Assembly (NCBI RefSeq): GCF_011057975.1 | Contig: NZ_CP049109.1 | Coordinates: forward strand, 2,635,001 to 2,699,000 | DNA length: 64,000 nucleotides | Direction: 5' to 3' | Source of the DNA: Sphingosinithalassobacter tenebrarum | GTDB taxonomy: Bacteria; Pseudomonadota; Alphaproteobacteria; Sphingomonadales; Sphingomonadaceae | Notes under the pieces: model-generated | Told to the model about the DNA's origin: nothing | The model's database searches: none | Seen by the model: the letters and a program-made list of their open reading frames with translations, nothing else | Shown: positions 51,595 to 61,030 of the stretch, in pieces | How the letters are laid out: each line of letters opens with the position of its first letter | Position numbering within the stretch: position 1 is the first letter of the stretch | Position numbers and translations under genes: made by a program

Positions 51595-52461
51595 TCACGA
51601 CCGGACCGGCGTCGATTTGTCCTCGCGCCGTCGTCCCAGCATCGCCCCGCGCTCCAGTCGCGCGCAGAGCGCCGCATAATAGTCCGACAGAAAACCGTAG
51701 TCATCGCCATCATCGGGCAGCCCGGCCTTGGTGCGGATCGAATCGGCGACGACGGCGACGGCATCGACACTGCCCCGCCGCAGCACGTCCTCAAGCGTCT
51801 GCAACTCGTAAACGCCGTAGAGTTCGAGCGTCGCTTCGGGAAAGACGCGCCGCTGCCGCTCGCCCGTGTCGCGTCCCAGGTCCTCGCTGAGGTCGCGCTG
51901 CACCTGCCGCACGACCCAGGTTCCGGCCAGCATGTCACCGACACGCAGCCGATCCCGGTTGAGCAACGGGAAGAACAGGAAAATGAACGTCCAGCCGACG
52001 CCAAGCAGCACGATCAGCGCATCCACCTGACTGCTTCGCGCATCCATAGCCAGGAAAGTCAGCGGCAGGAATATCTCGATCTCGCGCATTGCATTACGCA
52101 CGAATACCGCCCCGCCGGTGAGCCGCGCGCCGTCGCGTGCCACCACCCGCAGCTTGACGATACGCTTGCCCGGCGTCGCGCCCCGGCCCGACAATTCGAA
52201 CAGTGTGAACCATGCGTTCCGCAGAACGAAAAAGCCGAGCAACCAAATGATCATCAACGCCGATCCGGCGGTTTCACCGGCCGCGCGCGCCATGATCCCG
52301 AGCAGGATGGTCGCGCCGATCAGGATCGCGAGGATGATCACGACATCGATCAGAAACGCAGCCGCACGATCGCCCGCGCCGGCCAAGTCGAGGCCGAGAT
52401 CGACTCCCTCCGGCGTCACGAAATGCCGTCGGGTCGAACGTGCTTGCCGCGCGCTCCTCAT
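51595..52461 (-). CDS. RDD family membrane protein
   Basis: A 288-aa protein with an RDD domain (about residues 25-180): AGAGDRAAAFLIDVVIILA carries the Arg-Asp pair, and GATPGKRIVKLRV the family centre. About four hydrophobic segments; the C-terminal third is soluble. Last gene of the overlapping six-gene operon; its ATG overlaps the SpoIIM-like stop by 4 bases. Function of the family is unclear. Confidence 0.88.
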   Translation of the reverse strand: MRSARQARSTRRHFVTPEGVDLGLDLAGAGDRAAAFLIDVVIILAILIGATILLGIMARAAGETAGSALMIIWLLGFFVLRNAWFTLFELSGRGATPGKRIVKLRVVARDGARLTGGAVFVRNAMREIEIFLPLTFLAMDARSSQVDALIVLLGVGWTFIFLFFPLLNRDRLRVGDMLAGTWVVRQVQRDLSEDLGRDTGERQRRVFPEATLELYGVYELQTLEDVLRRGSVDAVAVVADSIRTKAGLPDDGDDYGFLSDYYAALCARLERGAMLGRRREDKSTPVRS

Positions 52462-53480
52462 GGCGTCCGCTCACGATTCGGCCGAGGAAGATAGAAATAT
52501 ATCAGCCAGCCGAGCAGGATCGTGCCGCCGATGGCATAACGCAGCGCGTCACTTTGCACTGTCTGCCGCCCGATTCCTTCAAGCAGCCCTGCGGCAAGCA
52601 ACATCACCACGACACCCGCCATCGCCAGGCCGCCCGTGCGCCCTGCCGCGACCGCCGAATCGAGCCGCCGCATCCGTCCGGGGAATGCCACCGCCAGCCC
52701 GATCCGAAATCCCGCGGCGCCCGCTATGGCGATGGCGAACAGCTCGGTCGTGCCGTGAATGAACAACCAGCCGCCGAGTGCCACTCCCAGCCCCTTGGGC
52801 ACATAGATCGCGAAAAACGCACCCAGCATCAGCCCGTTATAAAGCATCAGAAACGCAGTCGGCACCGCAAAGGCGAAACCCAGCGCAAAGGCGAACAGCG
52901 CCACCTGCGAATTGTGCGTGAACAGGAATGTCGCGAACGTGGCGAGCGCACCCTCGCCATCGCCCGAGTAAAGCACTTCGCGCAGCACCTCCTGCGAAGC
53001 GGAAGGGTCGCGCCCCTGTGCCAGCGACTCCGGGACGATGCTGTAGAACCATGCGGGATCGTTGGTGACGAGCATATAGGCCGCCAGCGCGCCGAGCAGC
53101 ATCAGCGCGACCGACACGATCGTCTCGCGCCAGAGCGACGCGACAGCAGCCGGCCAGCCGGTCGCGAAAAAGGCGCCGATCTGGCGCCAGCTGTCACCCG
53201 GTGCGCCGTAAATCTGGAAATAGGCACGGGTGCACAACTGCTCGAGATAGGCGACCAGCTCGCGATCGAGCGAGGTTTCACGCGCCACCGACAGCGACGA
53301 AAGCGCCGCGCGATAGAGCACCGGCAAGGCAAGCAGATCGTCGGCATCGACAACCCGGACGGACTTTTTCTCGATCCGCGTCACAATTTCGTCGAGCCGA
53401 TACCATTCGACTTCATAGGCGGCGCGAAAGCGCGTGGCATTCACCACGGGCACAGGGGCGGAGGACATCGGTGCGCTCAT
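52458..53480 (-). CDS. SpoIIM/DUF95-like membrane protein
   Basis: A 340-aa protein. About residues 1-100 are soluble; from 110 on there are about six hydrophobic segments (ETIVSVALMLLGALAAYMLV, LGGWLFIHGTTELFAIAIAG). The NSQVALFAFALGFAFAVPTAF and LFIHGTTELFAIAIAGAAGF blocks match the stage II sporulation protein M family, which in non-sporulating bacteria sits beside MoxR and DUF58 genes. Both ends overlap neighbours by 4 bases. Confidence 0.87.
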   Translation of the reverse strand: MSAPMSSAPVPVVNATRFRAAYEVEWYRLDEIVTRIEKKSVRVVDADDLLALPVLYRAALSSLSVARETSLDRELVAYLEQLCTRAYFQIYGAPGDSWRQIGAFFATGWPAAVASLWRETIVSVALMLLGALAAYMLVTNDPAWFYSIVPESLAQGRDPSASQEVLREVLYSGDGEGALATFATFLFTHNSQVALFAFALGFAFAVPTAFLMLYNGLMLGAFFAIYVPKGLGVALGGWLFIHGTTELFAIAIAGAAGFRIGLAVAFPGRMRRLDSAVAAGRTGGLAMAGVVVMLLAAGLLEGIGRQTVQSDALRYAIGGTILLGWLIYFYLPRPNRERTP

Positions 53481-54790
53481 AGCTGGTTCCTCCGCTTGAG
53501 ATCGAGATAGGCCGCAACCAGCCGGTCGCCGACGCGATCATGCTCGCTCTCGACGACATGCGCGCCGAGATGCCGCAACCGAGTCAGCACCAGCAGCCGC
53601 TCCTTGAGCATCGCGCCGGCTGTAACCGCGCGGGTAATGTCGTCTGGCGTCTCCGGGCGCCGTTCCTCGATCGTCTCGAGCTCCTCGTCCCGCAGCACGA
53701 CGACCAGCACCAGATGCGTGCGCAACAATCGTTGCGCCCCGCGCACCAGGAACTCGGCCGAGATCAGATCAGTGAACTCCGTGAACAGAACCACCATCGA
53801 GCGCCGCTGAAGCTGTCCGGCCAGCGTCGTCAGCGCGAAAGTGTAATTGGTCTCGTCGCCGCTGTAATCGATCCGCGCGGCCATCTTCTGGACTTCGCCG
53901 AAGCCGCGTGTTCCCGAGACGAATCCGCTCACCAGTCGCGGTCGGGAATCGAACGCGCTGATTGCCACGCGATCGCCGAGTTTCAGCGCCACCCACGCGC
54001 TGAGCAGCATTGCCGAAACCGCGCGGTCGACACGGGGAAGCCCGGCAACCGGTTCGCACATCTGGCGTCCAGCATCGACCGCGAAGACGATCTGACTGTT
54101 GCGTTCGGTATGATGTTCCTTGGCGTGCAGCTTGGTGTGGCGTGCCGACTGCTTCCAGTCGATCCGCCGCCGGTCCATGCCCGACTGATATTCGACCAGC
54201 GCGTCGAAATCGGTGCCATCGCCATTGTCCATCTGGCTGAGCAGCCCCTGCAGCGCGTGCCGCTGGAAAATCTGCGCGCCGCGTTCGCGCGCGGCTTCGA
54301 GATCGGGATGGATCGAGGCGCCCGACTCGCTGGCGATCCGGCGCTGTTTCCATACCAGGCCGAGCGGGCCGCGCCAGCGCAGCCATATCTGCGGGATCGT
54401 AACCGCGCCGCGCCGCAACGCCGCCAACTGGCGAACGCCGCGCCCACGGCCCTGTTCGAGCGGCACCGCAAGCGGCGCATCCGCGCCGTCGACGATATCG
54501 CTGACTTCAAGGCCTATTTGGGCGCTTTTCGGCGGTGCCATTCCGGCGATCTCGACATCGACGGAAATGGGAAACCGGCTACCCACCGAAATGGAAGTCG
54601 GCATGACGGCATGCGCGCTTCCGGCACGCACGCCCGGCCCGGCCAGCGCATCGGCCAGCGTCAGCAACAGCCCGGCAAGCGGCCAGGCAAGACCGGCATA
54701 CCAGCGATCGGGCATGAATATGGCGAGCGCGAACGCAAGAGGGGCGCCCGCGGCGGTTACCAATATCGCTGCCCGGGTGGGATAGATCAA
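53477..54790 (-). CDS. DUF58 domain-containing protein
   Basis: A 437-aa protein. Two N-terminal membrane segments (about residues 10-50), a beta-rich region, the DUF58 block [24 protein letters not shown] (kept as separate halves [11 protein letters not shown] and [13 protein letters not shown]) and a VWA-like region ([15 protein letters not shown]). It usually works with a MoxR ATPase in envelope-associated complex assembly. 4-base overlap with both the MoxR gene and the SpoIIM-like gene. Confidence 0.9.
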   Translation of the reverse strand: MIYPTRAAILVTAAGAPLAFALAIFMPDRWYAGLAWPLAGLLLTLADALAGPGVRAGSAHAVMPTSISVGSRFPISVDVEIAGMAPPKSAQIGLEVSDIVDGADAPLAVPLEQGRGRGVRQLAALRRGAVTIPQIWLRWRGPLGLVWKQRRIASESGASIHPDLEAARERGAQIFQRHALQGLLSQMDNGDGTDFDALVEYQSGMDRRRIDWKQSARHTKLHAKEHHTERNSQIVFAVDAGRQMCEPVAGLPRVDRAVSAMLLSAWVALKLGDRVAISAFDSRPRLVSGFVSGTRGFGEVQKMAARIDYSGDETNYTFALTTLAGQLQRRSMVVLFTEFTDLISAEFLVRGAQRLLRTHLVLVVVLRDEELETIEERRPETPDDITRAVTAGAMLKERLLVLTRLRHLGAHVVESEHDRVGDRLVAAYLDLKRRNQL

Positions 54791-55743
54791 CGCGGCGCCT
54801 CGATCGTCTCGATAATGCCGGTAAGCACGTCCTCCACCTGCCGTCCGTCGATTTCGGCGGCAGGCGACAGGATCAGGCGATGGCGCAGCAATGCCGGTGC
54901 CAGCGCCTTAACATCGTCGGGAATCACGAAATCGCGCCCCTGGAGCGCGGCGCGGGCACGCGCGGCCCCCGCCAGCATCGCGCCGGCACGCGGGCTGGCG
55001 CCGTTTTCGAGATCGGCGACACCACGCGTTTCACGAACCAGCGCGACGACATAATCGATGACTTCGTCGACCAGCTTGACTTGCCCCACGGCATCGACTG
55101 CGGCGGCGATGCGGTCGGCGTCCGCCCGGGCTTCGACGCCCCATTGCTCGGGCGACATCTTCACATCGTTGGCGCCGTGCGTGGCGATGATGCGCCGTTC
55201 TTCCTCGATCGGCGGATAATCGACGACCTGCTTGAACAGGAACCGATCGAGCTGCGCTTCGGGGAGCGGATACACGCCCTGCTGCTCGATCGGGTTCTGC
55301 GTCGCGATCACCGTGAAGCGCGGGCCGAGCGCCATCGTCTCGCCGTCAATCGTGACGGTGCGTTCCTGCATCGCCTCGAGCAGCGCGGCCTGGGTTTTGG
55401 GCGGCGTGCGGTTGATTTCGTCGGCAAGCAGGATCTCGGTGAAGACCGGCCCCCGGTTCAGCGCGAATTGCGACGTCTGGAAATTGAACAAGTTGGTACC
55501 GATGATGTCGCCCGGCATCAGATCGGGCGTGAACTGGATACGCCCGAAATCGAGCCCCAGCGCCTTTGCAAAGCTGCGCGCGAGCAGGGTCTTGGCAGTG
55601 CCCGGCGGCCCTTCGAGCAGGATATGGCCCCGCGCGAGCAGCGCCACCAGCATCAGGTCGACCGTTTCCTCCTGACCGACGACGGCCTTGGCCACTTCGT
55701 CACGGATCGCCGCGCCGAACGTCTGCACCGCTTCAATCGTCAC
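54787..55743 (-). CDS. MoxR family AAA+ ATPase
   Basis: A 318-aa ATPase. Walker A is [15 protein letters not shown], Walker [22 protein letters not shown], sensor 1 [21 protein letters not shown], and the sensor 2/lid region ends [15 protein letters not shown]. MoxR proteins act as chaperones for VWA/DUF58 partners, which fits the next gene. It overlaps DUF4350 upstream by 11 bases and DUF58 downstream by 4. Confidence 0.95.
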   Translation of the reverse strand: MTIEAVQTFGAAIRDEVAKAVVGQEETVDLMLVALLARGHILLEGPPGTAKTLLARSFAKALGLDFGRIQFTPDLMPGDIIGTNLFNFQTSQFALNRGPVFTEILLADEINRTPPKTQAALLEAMQERTVTIDGETMALGPRFTVIATQNPIEQQGVYPLPEAQLDRFLFKQVVDYPPIEEERRIIATHGANDVKMSPEQWGVEARADADRIAAAVDAVGQVKLVDEVIDYVVALVRETRGVADLENGASPRAGAMLAGAARARAALQGRDFVIPDDVKALAPALLRHRLILSPAAEIDGRQVEDVLTGIIETIEAPR

Positions 55744-56977
55744 TCAGCTTCTCCTGTTTCCAATCGTGCAGCGCGCGCGCCGCGGCAAGTAATTCGGTGT
55801 CGTTGCCGGCTGCATCCGCCACGTCGGCGAGCTCCGTGAAGCGCGCCTTGCCTTCCAGCCCGTCGAGATAGGCGTCGACTTCCACCGGAGCGAGACGCGA
55901 CGACACGCCGAAGGTGCGGACGGCCTGGTCGCGAATGACCTGGGCATAGCGCCCGCCCATCTGGCGGGTCAGCCGCGCCTTGCGCACCAGCATCGCGCCG
56001 TTGTCGACCAGCGCCGCCTTGCCGAATGCAAGCGCACGCTGACGCCGCTGCGGCGCGCCGAACTGCCCGAAGGCGCGAAATCCGAGCAGGATGATGACCG
56101 CGACCAACGCCAGCGTCATCGCCAGAAACGGCGGATCGAAGGCGAGCCGCAGGATGCTCTTGGTCCCGCCGATCCCGTTCGAGACGACGTCGAAGCCGAT
56201 CGATTCGGCATTGGTGGAATTCATCCAGTCGAGCAACGCCAGCGCGGAGGCGGCATTGGTCGCATCCTTCATACCCGTATTGTTGAGGAGATCGGGGTCC
56301 GACAGGATGAAGCGGCTGTCCTGAATCCCCAGGACAATGCCGCCCTCGCCATCGGTGATCAGCGGTTCCAGATTCTCGTAATAGTCATCGGAATAGGCCG
56401 ATGCGGCAGTGATCACCTGCAGCTTCTCCGGGATAGTGAAGACGATGCCCCCGGGCAGGATGCCGTCGACATCGATCAGCTGCGCCGGCCGTTCCTCGTG
56501 CCGACGGATATCAAAATGGAAACGCGGCGCAAAAACGCCCTCGGGCTGCGCTTCGGGCAATAGTCCGCGGCTGTTGACCCATCCGCGATGCGCCTCGTCC
56601 GGCACGACATCCCATTTGGGCAGGATGTAAAGCGTCGGCCTGTAGCCTTCGCGAAACTCGCCGATCCTGCCGATGTCAGTCGCAGCGTTTTCGGGCGTGA
56701 CGACGATCAGGTCCTCGCTTTCCCACAGCCGCTCCTCGCGCAGAATCTGCGGATTGCGGCCGGTGGCAGCCGCCAGTTGCACCAGCCCGCTGAACCCGGT
56801 CGCCCCCTTGGATAAGGCATGTCCCCCGACGCGGTTCTGCGAGCGCAGGTCCGGCGCATAGGCGCTGAGCACCGTGACGCCGACGAAGCCGACGATGCCG
56901 ATCAACAGGATCAGGCCGACCGTAAGCGGGTTGAAGATGCCGCGACGCTCGCCCTTGTCGATTGCGATATCGCTCAT
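55733..56977 (-). CDS. DUF4350 domain-containing membrane protein
   Basis: A 414-aa protein with an N-terminal membrane segment (about residues 15-37), a DUF4350-type soluble domain (about 50-250; [38 protein letters not shown]), a second membrane segment (about 285-305, [17 protein letters not shown]) and a C-terminal cytoplasmic tail. ATG 56977 overlaps the upstream stop as ATGA; an in-frame start 57 bases upstream is less likely. Role unknown; part of the MoxR operon. Confidence 0.87.
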   Translation of the reverse strand: MSDIAIDKGERRGIFNPLTVGLILLIGIVGFVGVTVLSAYAPDLRSQNRVGGHALSKGATGFSGLVQLAAATGRNPQILREERLWESEDLIVVTPENAATDIGRIGEFREGYRPTLYILPKWDVVPDEAHRGWVNSRGLLPEAQPEGVFAPRFHFDIRRHEERPAQLIDVDGILPGGIVFTIPEKLQVITAASAYSDDYYENLEPLITDGEGGIVLGIQDSRFILSDPDLLNNTGMKDATNAASALALLDWMNSTNAESIGFDVVSNGIGGTKSILRLAFDPPFLAMTLALVAVIILLGFRAFGQFGAPQRRQRALAFGKAALVDNGAMLVRKARLTRQMGGRYAQVIRDQAVRTFGVSSRLAPVEVDAYLDGLEGKARFTELADVADAAGNDTELLAAARALHDWKQEKLSDD

Positions 56978-57699
56978 GCGCGCCAGCTTTTCGTCAGCGC
57001 GAAGTCGGAATAGGCAGCGCGAGTCGCGGTCCACTCGGTTTCGGTAACCGGTCGCTCGCCGAAAAGGCTGCGCTCCACCGTAGCGACGATGCCGGAGAAC
57101 AGTTCACGGGCACGCGCCGGAATCTCGTCGGTTGCGGCAAGGTCGCGGCTCGTCAGCGCGGGACGCACCAGCCGCGGGCGGCGGCGCTCGATATCCTCGA
57201 TGCTCCGCCGCAGCAGATGGTGCACCGCTTCGCCGAAATCGCCCCGCGCGGCGAGCGCATCGGCTTCCTCGAGCCAGGCGCGCGCCGGGGCGGCCTCGGG
57301 CACCCAGCCTTCCTCGGGGTCAGCAGCGTCCGCCGTGTCGTGCCCCTTGCGGCGCCAGCCCCTGCCGCGCACCCATCGCACTACGAACCAGATCAGCGCC
57401 GCCAGGGCGACGACGATCAGCGTCCACAACAATATCCGCGCGAACGGCCAGTCTGGCATCATGCTGGTGATCCATCCCAGAAAGCGCGCGACCGGGCGGA
57501 ACACGTCGATCACCCACTCGCCCAGATCGTGGAGCCATTGCGGCGGCTCGGGAGGCGGCGGCGCGGGCGTGAGATCGAACTGGGTAGTCGGATCCCCGCG
57601 CAATGCACGATAGGCAGCGTCGAATTGCGCGTCACTGGACACAGCGGCCTGCTGCGCATTGCCGACAGTCAATCCAACGCTCCCCCAACGGCGCCCCAA
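56974..57699 (-). CDS. DUF4129 domain-containing membrane protein
   Basis: A protein of up to 241 aa and first gene of the six-gene operon. A Pro-rich stretch (TPAPPPPEPPQWLHDL) precedes one membrane segment (about residues 90-110, ILLWTLIVVALAALIWFVV); the DUF4129 domain follows (FGEAVHHLLRRSIEDIERRR, then TEWTATRAAYSDFAL). No ATG is available near the start. TTG 57699 gives the longest frame; a TTG at 57672 has GGGGGAG 7 bases upstream and may be the true start. Divergent from the YciC-like gene. Confidence 0.83.
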   Translation of the reverse strand: MGRRWGSVGLTVGNAQQAAVSSDAQFDAAYRALRGDPTTQFDLTPAPPPPEPPQWLHDLGEWVIDVFRPVARFLGWITSMMPDWPFARILLWTLIVVALAALIWFVVRWVRGRGWRRKGHDTADAADPEEGWVPEAAPARAWLEEADALAARGDFGEAVHHLLRRSIEDIERRRPRLVRPALTSRDLAATDEIPARARELFSGIVATVERSLFGERPVTETEWTATRAAYSDFALTKSWRA

Positions 57700-57817
57700 C
57701 AGGCGTCAGACTTAGATGGTGCAGCGTATCGCGCAAGTCGAATTCACCGCCAAATCACTGGACAGAAGAGAAATGGGGCTGCAGCTTGCGCACCATCATC
57801 GGAATCCGGGGGGATAT

Positions 57818-58639
57818 ATGGCAAGCAACTATGACGCACGCTCGGGGATACAGGTTGGGCGCGTGCTTTCACAGGGTTTCGGCGTCATCGTCGCCAATCC
57901 CGTGACAGTGCTTGGTATCGTGCTGCTGTTCGGCGCCATTCCGTCGACTCTGATCAACTGGTTCCAGCAAACCGAGATAACCGCCAATATCGCGAATTCC
58001 CCGACCAGCGAAGTGATGGCCGGAGCCTATGCCATCATGTTCGTGGGCTGGCTGGTCGCGATGGTGCTGCAGGCGCTGGTTCAAGGCGCGCTCGTACGGG
58101 TAACCATTGCCCATTCCGAGGGCGAGAAGGCCAGTTTCGGCGAAAGCGTGAGCGACGGACTGAGCGTCGCGCTGCCGCTGATCGGCCTCGCAATCCTGCT
58201 GGCGATCGGCGTCGGCCTGGGTCTGGTGTTGTTCATCATTCCCGGTATCATTCTCTATGTGATGTGGGCCGTCGCCGCGCCGGCGCTCGTCGCCGAACGC
58301 ACCGGCGTGTTCGGCGCCTTTTCGCGCAGCGCGGAACTGACCAAAGGCGCACGCTGGAACGTGTTCGGCGTCTTCGCGATCCTGATGATCCTGACCTGGA
58401 TCGTCAGCGCCGCCTTTGGAATAGCGGCGGGGCTCAGCGCGGCGTCGGGCGCGTTCTCCACCGTCGAAGGCACGGACCCTTTCCAGAGTCAGCTTTCGTT
58501 TGGCTGGATCGTCGGCACGGTTGTCCTTTCAGTGGTAAACCAGACGATCTGGTGCACCGTCCAGACGTCACTGTTCGTGGAGTTGCGCAACTGGAAGGAC
58601 GGCCCGAGCGAACAGGCGCTGGGCGATATCTTCGCCTGA
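57818..58639 (+). CDS. YciC/glycerophosphodiester phosphodiesterase membrane-domain-like protein
   Basis: A 273-aa protein with about six hydrophobic segments. The GLVLFIIPGIILYVMWAVAAP block followed by ALVAERTGVFGAFSRSAELT is typical of the YciC (UPF0259) and GDPD membrane-domain group. ATG 57818 was chosen for GGGGGGA just upstream; the frame before it lacks homology. Divergent from the MoxR operon, convergent with the JAMM protease gene. Function unknown. Confidence 0.85.
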   Translation: MASNYDARSGIQVGRVLSQGFGVIVANPVTVLGIVLLFGAIPSTLINWFQQTEITANIANSPTSEVMAGAYAIMFVGWLVAMVLQALVQGALVRVTIAHSEGEKASFGESVSDGLSVALPLIGLAILLAIGVGLGLVLFIIPGIILYVMWAVAAPALVAERTGVFGAFSRSAELTKGARWNVFGVFAILMILTWIVSAAFGIAAGLSAASGAFSTVEGTDPFQSQLSFGWIVGTVVLSVVNQTIWCTVQTSLFVELRNWKDGPSEQALGDIFA

Positions 58640-58661
58640 GAGATGCCGGCAGGATCGCGCC

Positions 58662-59078
58662 TCAGCCCTGCGTGACGGCGAGCGGCACCGGATCGAACCG
58701 CCCGTGCCGCTCGCCGTCCGGCACCGCGCGCCACAGCGATGCTTCGCCCCGGGCAGCAATGAGCCACAGCTTGCCGTCCGGCGAGGCCATCGCCGCATCC
58801 GTGACCGAAGGCGACGCATCGCCGTTCGGATGCGAATGCCAATAGCCCAGCAGCGTCGGTCCGCCGGCACGTTCGGCGCGGATCGCGGCAAACAAGGCGG
58901 CCGGATCGATCTCGAAATGCGTCTCGGGCGTGGCCGCGACATTTTCGGACGCCTGCCACCGCATGATCGCGCGCGCCTCGCCGAACAACAGGCCGCATGC
59001 TTCACACGGTGCCGCCGCGTTGCACGCAGCGTCAATTTCGGCGAGCAGCGATCTTGAAATTCGTACCGTCATACCCAT
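58662..59078 (-). CDS. JAMM (MPN+/Mov34) family metalloprotease-like protein
   Basis: A 138-aa single-domain JAMM protein. The catalytic Glu lies in CEACGLLFGEA and the zinc motif H-x-H-P-x5-P-S-x2-D is complete: HSHPNGDASPSVTD. Bacterial members release sulfur-carrier or ubiquitin-like tails or act as isopeptidases; no ThiS/MoaD-like partner is nearby. Its start lies only 12 bases from the divergent rluD start. Confidence 0.92.
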   Translation of the reverse strand: MGMTVRISRSLLAEIDAACNAAAPCEACGLLFGEARAIMRWQASENVAATPETHFEIDPAALFAAIRAERAGGPTLLGYWHSHPNGDASPSVTDAAMASPDGKLWLIAARGEASLWRAVPDGERHGRFDPVPLAVTQG

Positions 59079-59090
59079 CTATGACACATA

Positions 59091-60038
59091 ATGGAGCGGG
59101 GGGCGGCAATAGTCGAGGCAGTGATTGCGGATGCGGCCGATGGCTGGCGCCTTGATCGCGCGCTTGCTGATGCGCTGCCCGATCTTTCGCGCGAACGCGT
59201 GAAGGCCCTGATTGCCAGCGGAAACGTGACCGGCCCGGATGGGCTCGCCCGCGATCCTTCGCGCAAGACCGCAGCCGGCGCGGCGTTTCGCGTCGCAGTT
59301 CCGCAGCCCGAACCGGCGTCGAACGAAGCGCAGGATATTGCGCTGGACGTCGTCTTCGAAGACGAACATCTGATCGTAGTCGACAAGCCCGCGGGGATGG
59401 TGGTTCACCCGGCCTGCGGCAACCCGGATGGAACGCTGGTCAACGCGCTGCTGCATCATTGCGCTGGCCAGCTTTCCGGGATCGGCGGCGTTGCCCGTCC
59501 GGGCATTGTCCACCGGATCGACAAGGACACGTCGGGCCTGCTCGTCGCCGCCAAGCATGACCGGGCGCACGAAGGGCTTGCGCGTCAATTCAAGGCACAC
59601 AGCATCGAGCGGCGCTATCACGCGATTGTCGCGGGACTGCCCGGCCCGACCAGCGGCACGATCGACGCGCCGCTCGCGCGGTCCCCGGCCAATCGCAAGA
59701 AAGTGGCGGTCGTCAAGGGCGGCAAGCGCGCGGTGACGCACTACCGGATGCTGCGCGGCCTGCGCGAAGCGGCACTGGTCGAATGCCGGCTGGAAACCGG
59801 CCGCACCCACCAGGTGCGCGTCCATATGACGTCGATCGGGCATCCACTGTTGGGCGATCCGGTATATGGCCGGTCGCGCCCTACGCATCGTTCCGTATTG
59901 ACGGAAACCGGCTTTGCCCGTCAGGCCTTGCACGCCGCACATCTGGGGTTCATTCACCCCGTGAATAGTAACGCTTTGGCGTTTGACAGCGAAATGCCTG
60001 CTGACATGCAGGAACTGTTCGATAAGCTTCTCGTATAA
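59091..60038 (+). CDS. rluD: RluA family 23S rRNA pseudouridine synthase (RluD-like)
   Basis: A 315-aa enzyme that modifies 23S rRNA. An S4 RNA-binding domain (about residues 18-75, RLDRALADALPDLSRERVKAL) precedes the catalytic domain. The active Asp is in HRIDKDTSGLLVAAK; RTHQVRVHMTSIGHPLLGDPVYG is the standard end block. ATG 59091 has no clear ribosome site, and the JAMM start lies 12 bases away on the other strand. rpoH follows after 58 bp. Confidence 0.94.
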   Translation: MERGAAIVEAVIADAADGWRLDRALADALPDLSRERVKALIASGNVTGPDGLARDPSRKTAAGAAFRVAVPQPEPASNEAQDIALDVVFEDEHLIVVDKPAGMVVHPACGNPDGTLVNALLHHCAGQLSGIGGVARPGIVHRIDKDTSGLLVAAKHDRAHEGLARQFKAHSIERRYHAIVAGLPGPTSGTIDAPLARSPANRKKVAVVKGGKRAVTHYRMLRGLREAALVECRLETGRTHQVRVHMTSIGHPLLGDPVYGRSRPTHRSVLTETGFARQALHAAHLGFIHPVNSNALAFDSEMPADMQELFDKLLV

Positions 60039-60096
60039 GAATATATGGCACGGCTGCTTCGCAACCGGCCCAGACCATCCGAAGGGAGAAACGATC

Positions 60097-61002
60097 ATGG
60101 CTAGCGGAACCAACGTCCCTGCGACGATCCCCGCGCTTGGCGGCGAGGCAAGCCTCAACCGCTATCTGGCCGAGATCAAGAAATTTCCGATCTTGGCACC
60201 CGAGCAGGAATATATGCTCGCCAAGCGTTTTCAGGAACATGGCGACACCGATGCCGCTGCGCAACTGGTGACGAGCCACCTGCGCCTCGTGGCGAAGATC
60301 GCAATGGGCTATCGCGGATACGGCCTGCCGGTCAGCGAGCTGATCAGCGAAGGCAATATCGGCCTGATGCAGGGCGTGAAGAAATTCGAGCCCGATCGCG
60401 GCTTCCGACTCGCGACCTATGCGATGTGGTGGATCCGCGCCTCGATCCAGGAATTCATCCTGCGCTCGTGGAGCCTCGTCAAAATGGGCACCACCGCCGC
60501 GCAGAAGAAGCTGTTCTTCAACCTGCGCCGGATGAAGGCGAAGCTCGACGCGTTCGAGGACGGCGACCTGCGCCCCGAGGACGTCGAGAAGATCGCCACA
60601 GATCTGGGCGTCACGACCGACGAAGTCATCTCCATGAACCGTCGCATGGCGATGGGCGGCGATACGTCGCTCAACGTCCCGATGCGCGAGGACAGCGAGA
60701 GCCAGTGGATGGACTGGCTTCAGGACGAGGAACCGCTTCAGGACGAGCGCGTCGCCGAAACGCAGGAAGCCGATGTCCGCCACGACATGCTGGTCGAGGC
60801 GATGGACGATCTCAACGATCGCGAGAAGCACATTCTCACCGAGCGGCGCCTGACCGACGATCCCAAGACGCTCGAGGAACTGAGCCAGGTCTATGGCGTC
60901 AGCCGCGAGCGCGTCCGCCAGATCGAGGTTCGCGCGTTCGAGAAGCTGCAAAAGGCAATGATGCGGCTTGCGGGCGAGAAACGCCTGCTCGCCACCAACT
61001 GA
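60097..61002 (+). CDS. rpoH: RNA polymerase heat-shock sigma factor (RpoH, sigma-32)
   Basis: A 301-aa group 3 sigma factor. Region 2 reads LVTSHLRLVAKIAMGYRGYG, NIGLMQGVKKFEPDRGFRLA and TYAMWWIRASIQEFILRSWS; the RpoH box QKKLFFNLRRMK follows; region 4 ends with GVSRERVRQIEVRAFEKL. ATG 60097 was chosen for AAGGGAG upstream; the frame before it reads through the end of rluD. mtgA follows 28 bp later, so co-transcription is likely. Confidence 0.97.
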   Translation: MASGTNVPATIPALGGEASLNRYLAEIKKFPILAPEQEYMLAKRFQEHGDTDAAAQLVTSHLRLVAKIAMGYRGYGLPVSELISEGNIGLMQGVKKFEPDRGFRLATYAMWWIRASIQEFILRSWSLVKMGTTAAQKKLFFNLRRMKAKLDAFEDGDLRPEDVEKIATDLGVTTDEVISMNRRMAMGGDTSLNVPMREDSESQWMDWLQDEEPLQDERVAETQEADVRHDMLVEAMDDLNDREKHILTERRLTDDPKTLEELSQVYGVSRERVRQIEVRAFEKLQKAMMRLAGEKRLLATN

Positions 61003-61030
61003 TCAACGCGCTGGCCGCAACAGGTACGTG

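Noticed and set aside
50602..52494. Plus-strand open frame of about 630 codons opposite the SDR and RDD genes
   Set aside because: It is an antisense frame with no start context and no motif, crossing two real genes and the gap between them.
59984..60040. TTGACA and TATAAG as a promoter for rpoH
   Set aside because: The two elements are about 45 bp apart, too far to pair, and both lie at the end of rluD.
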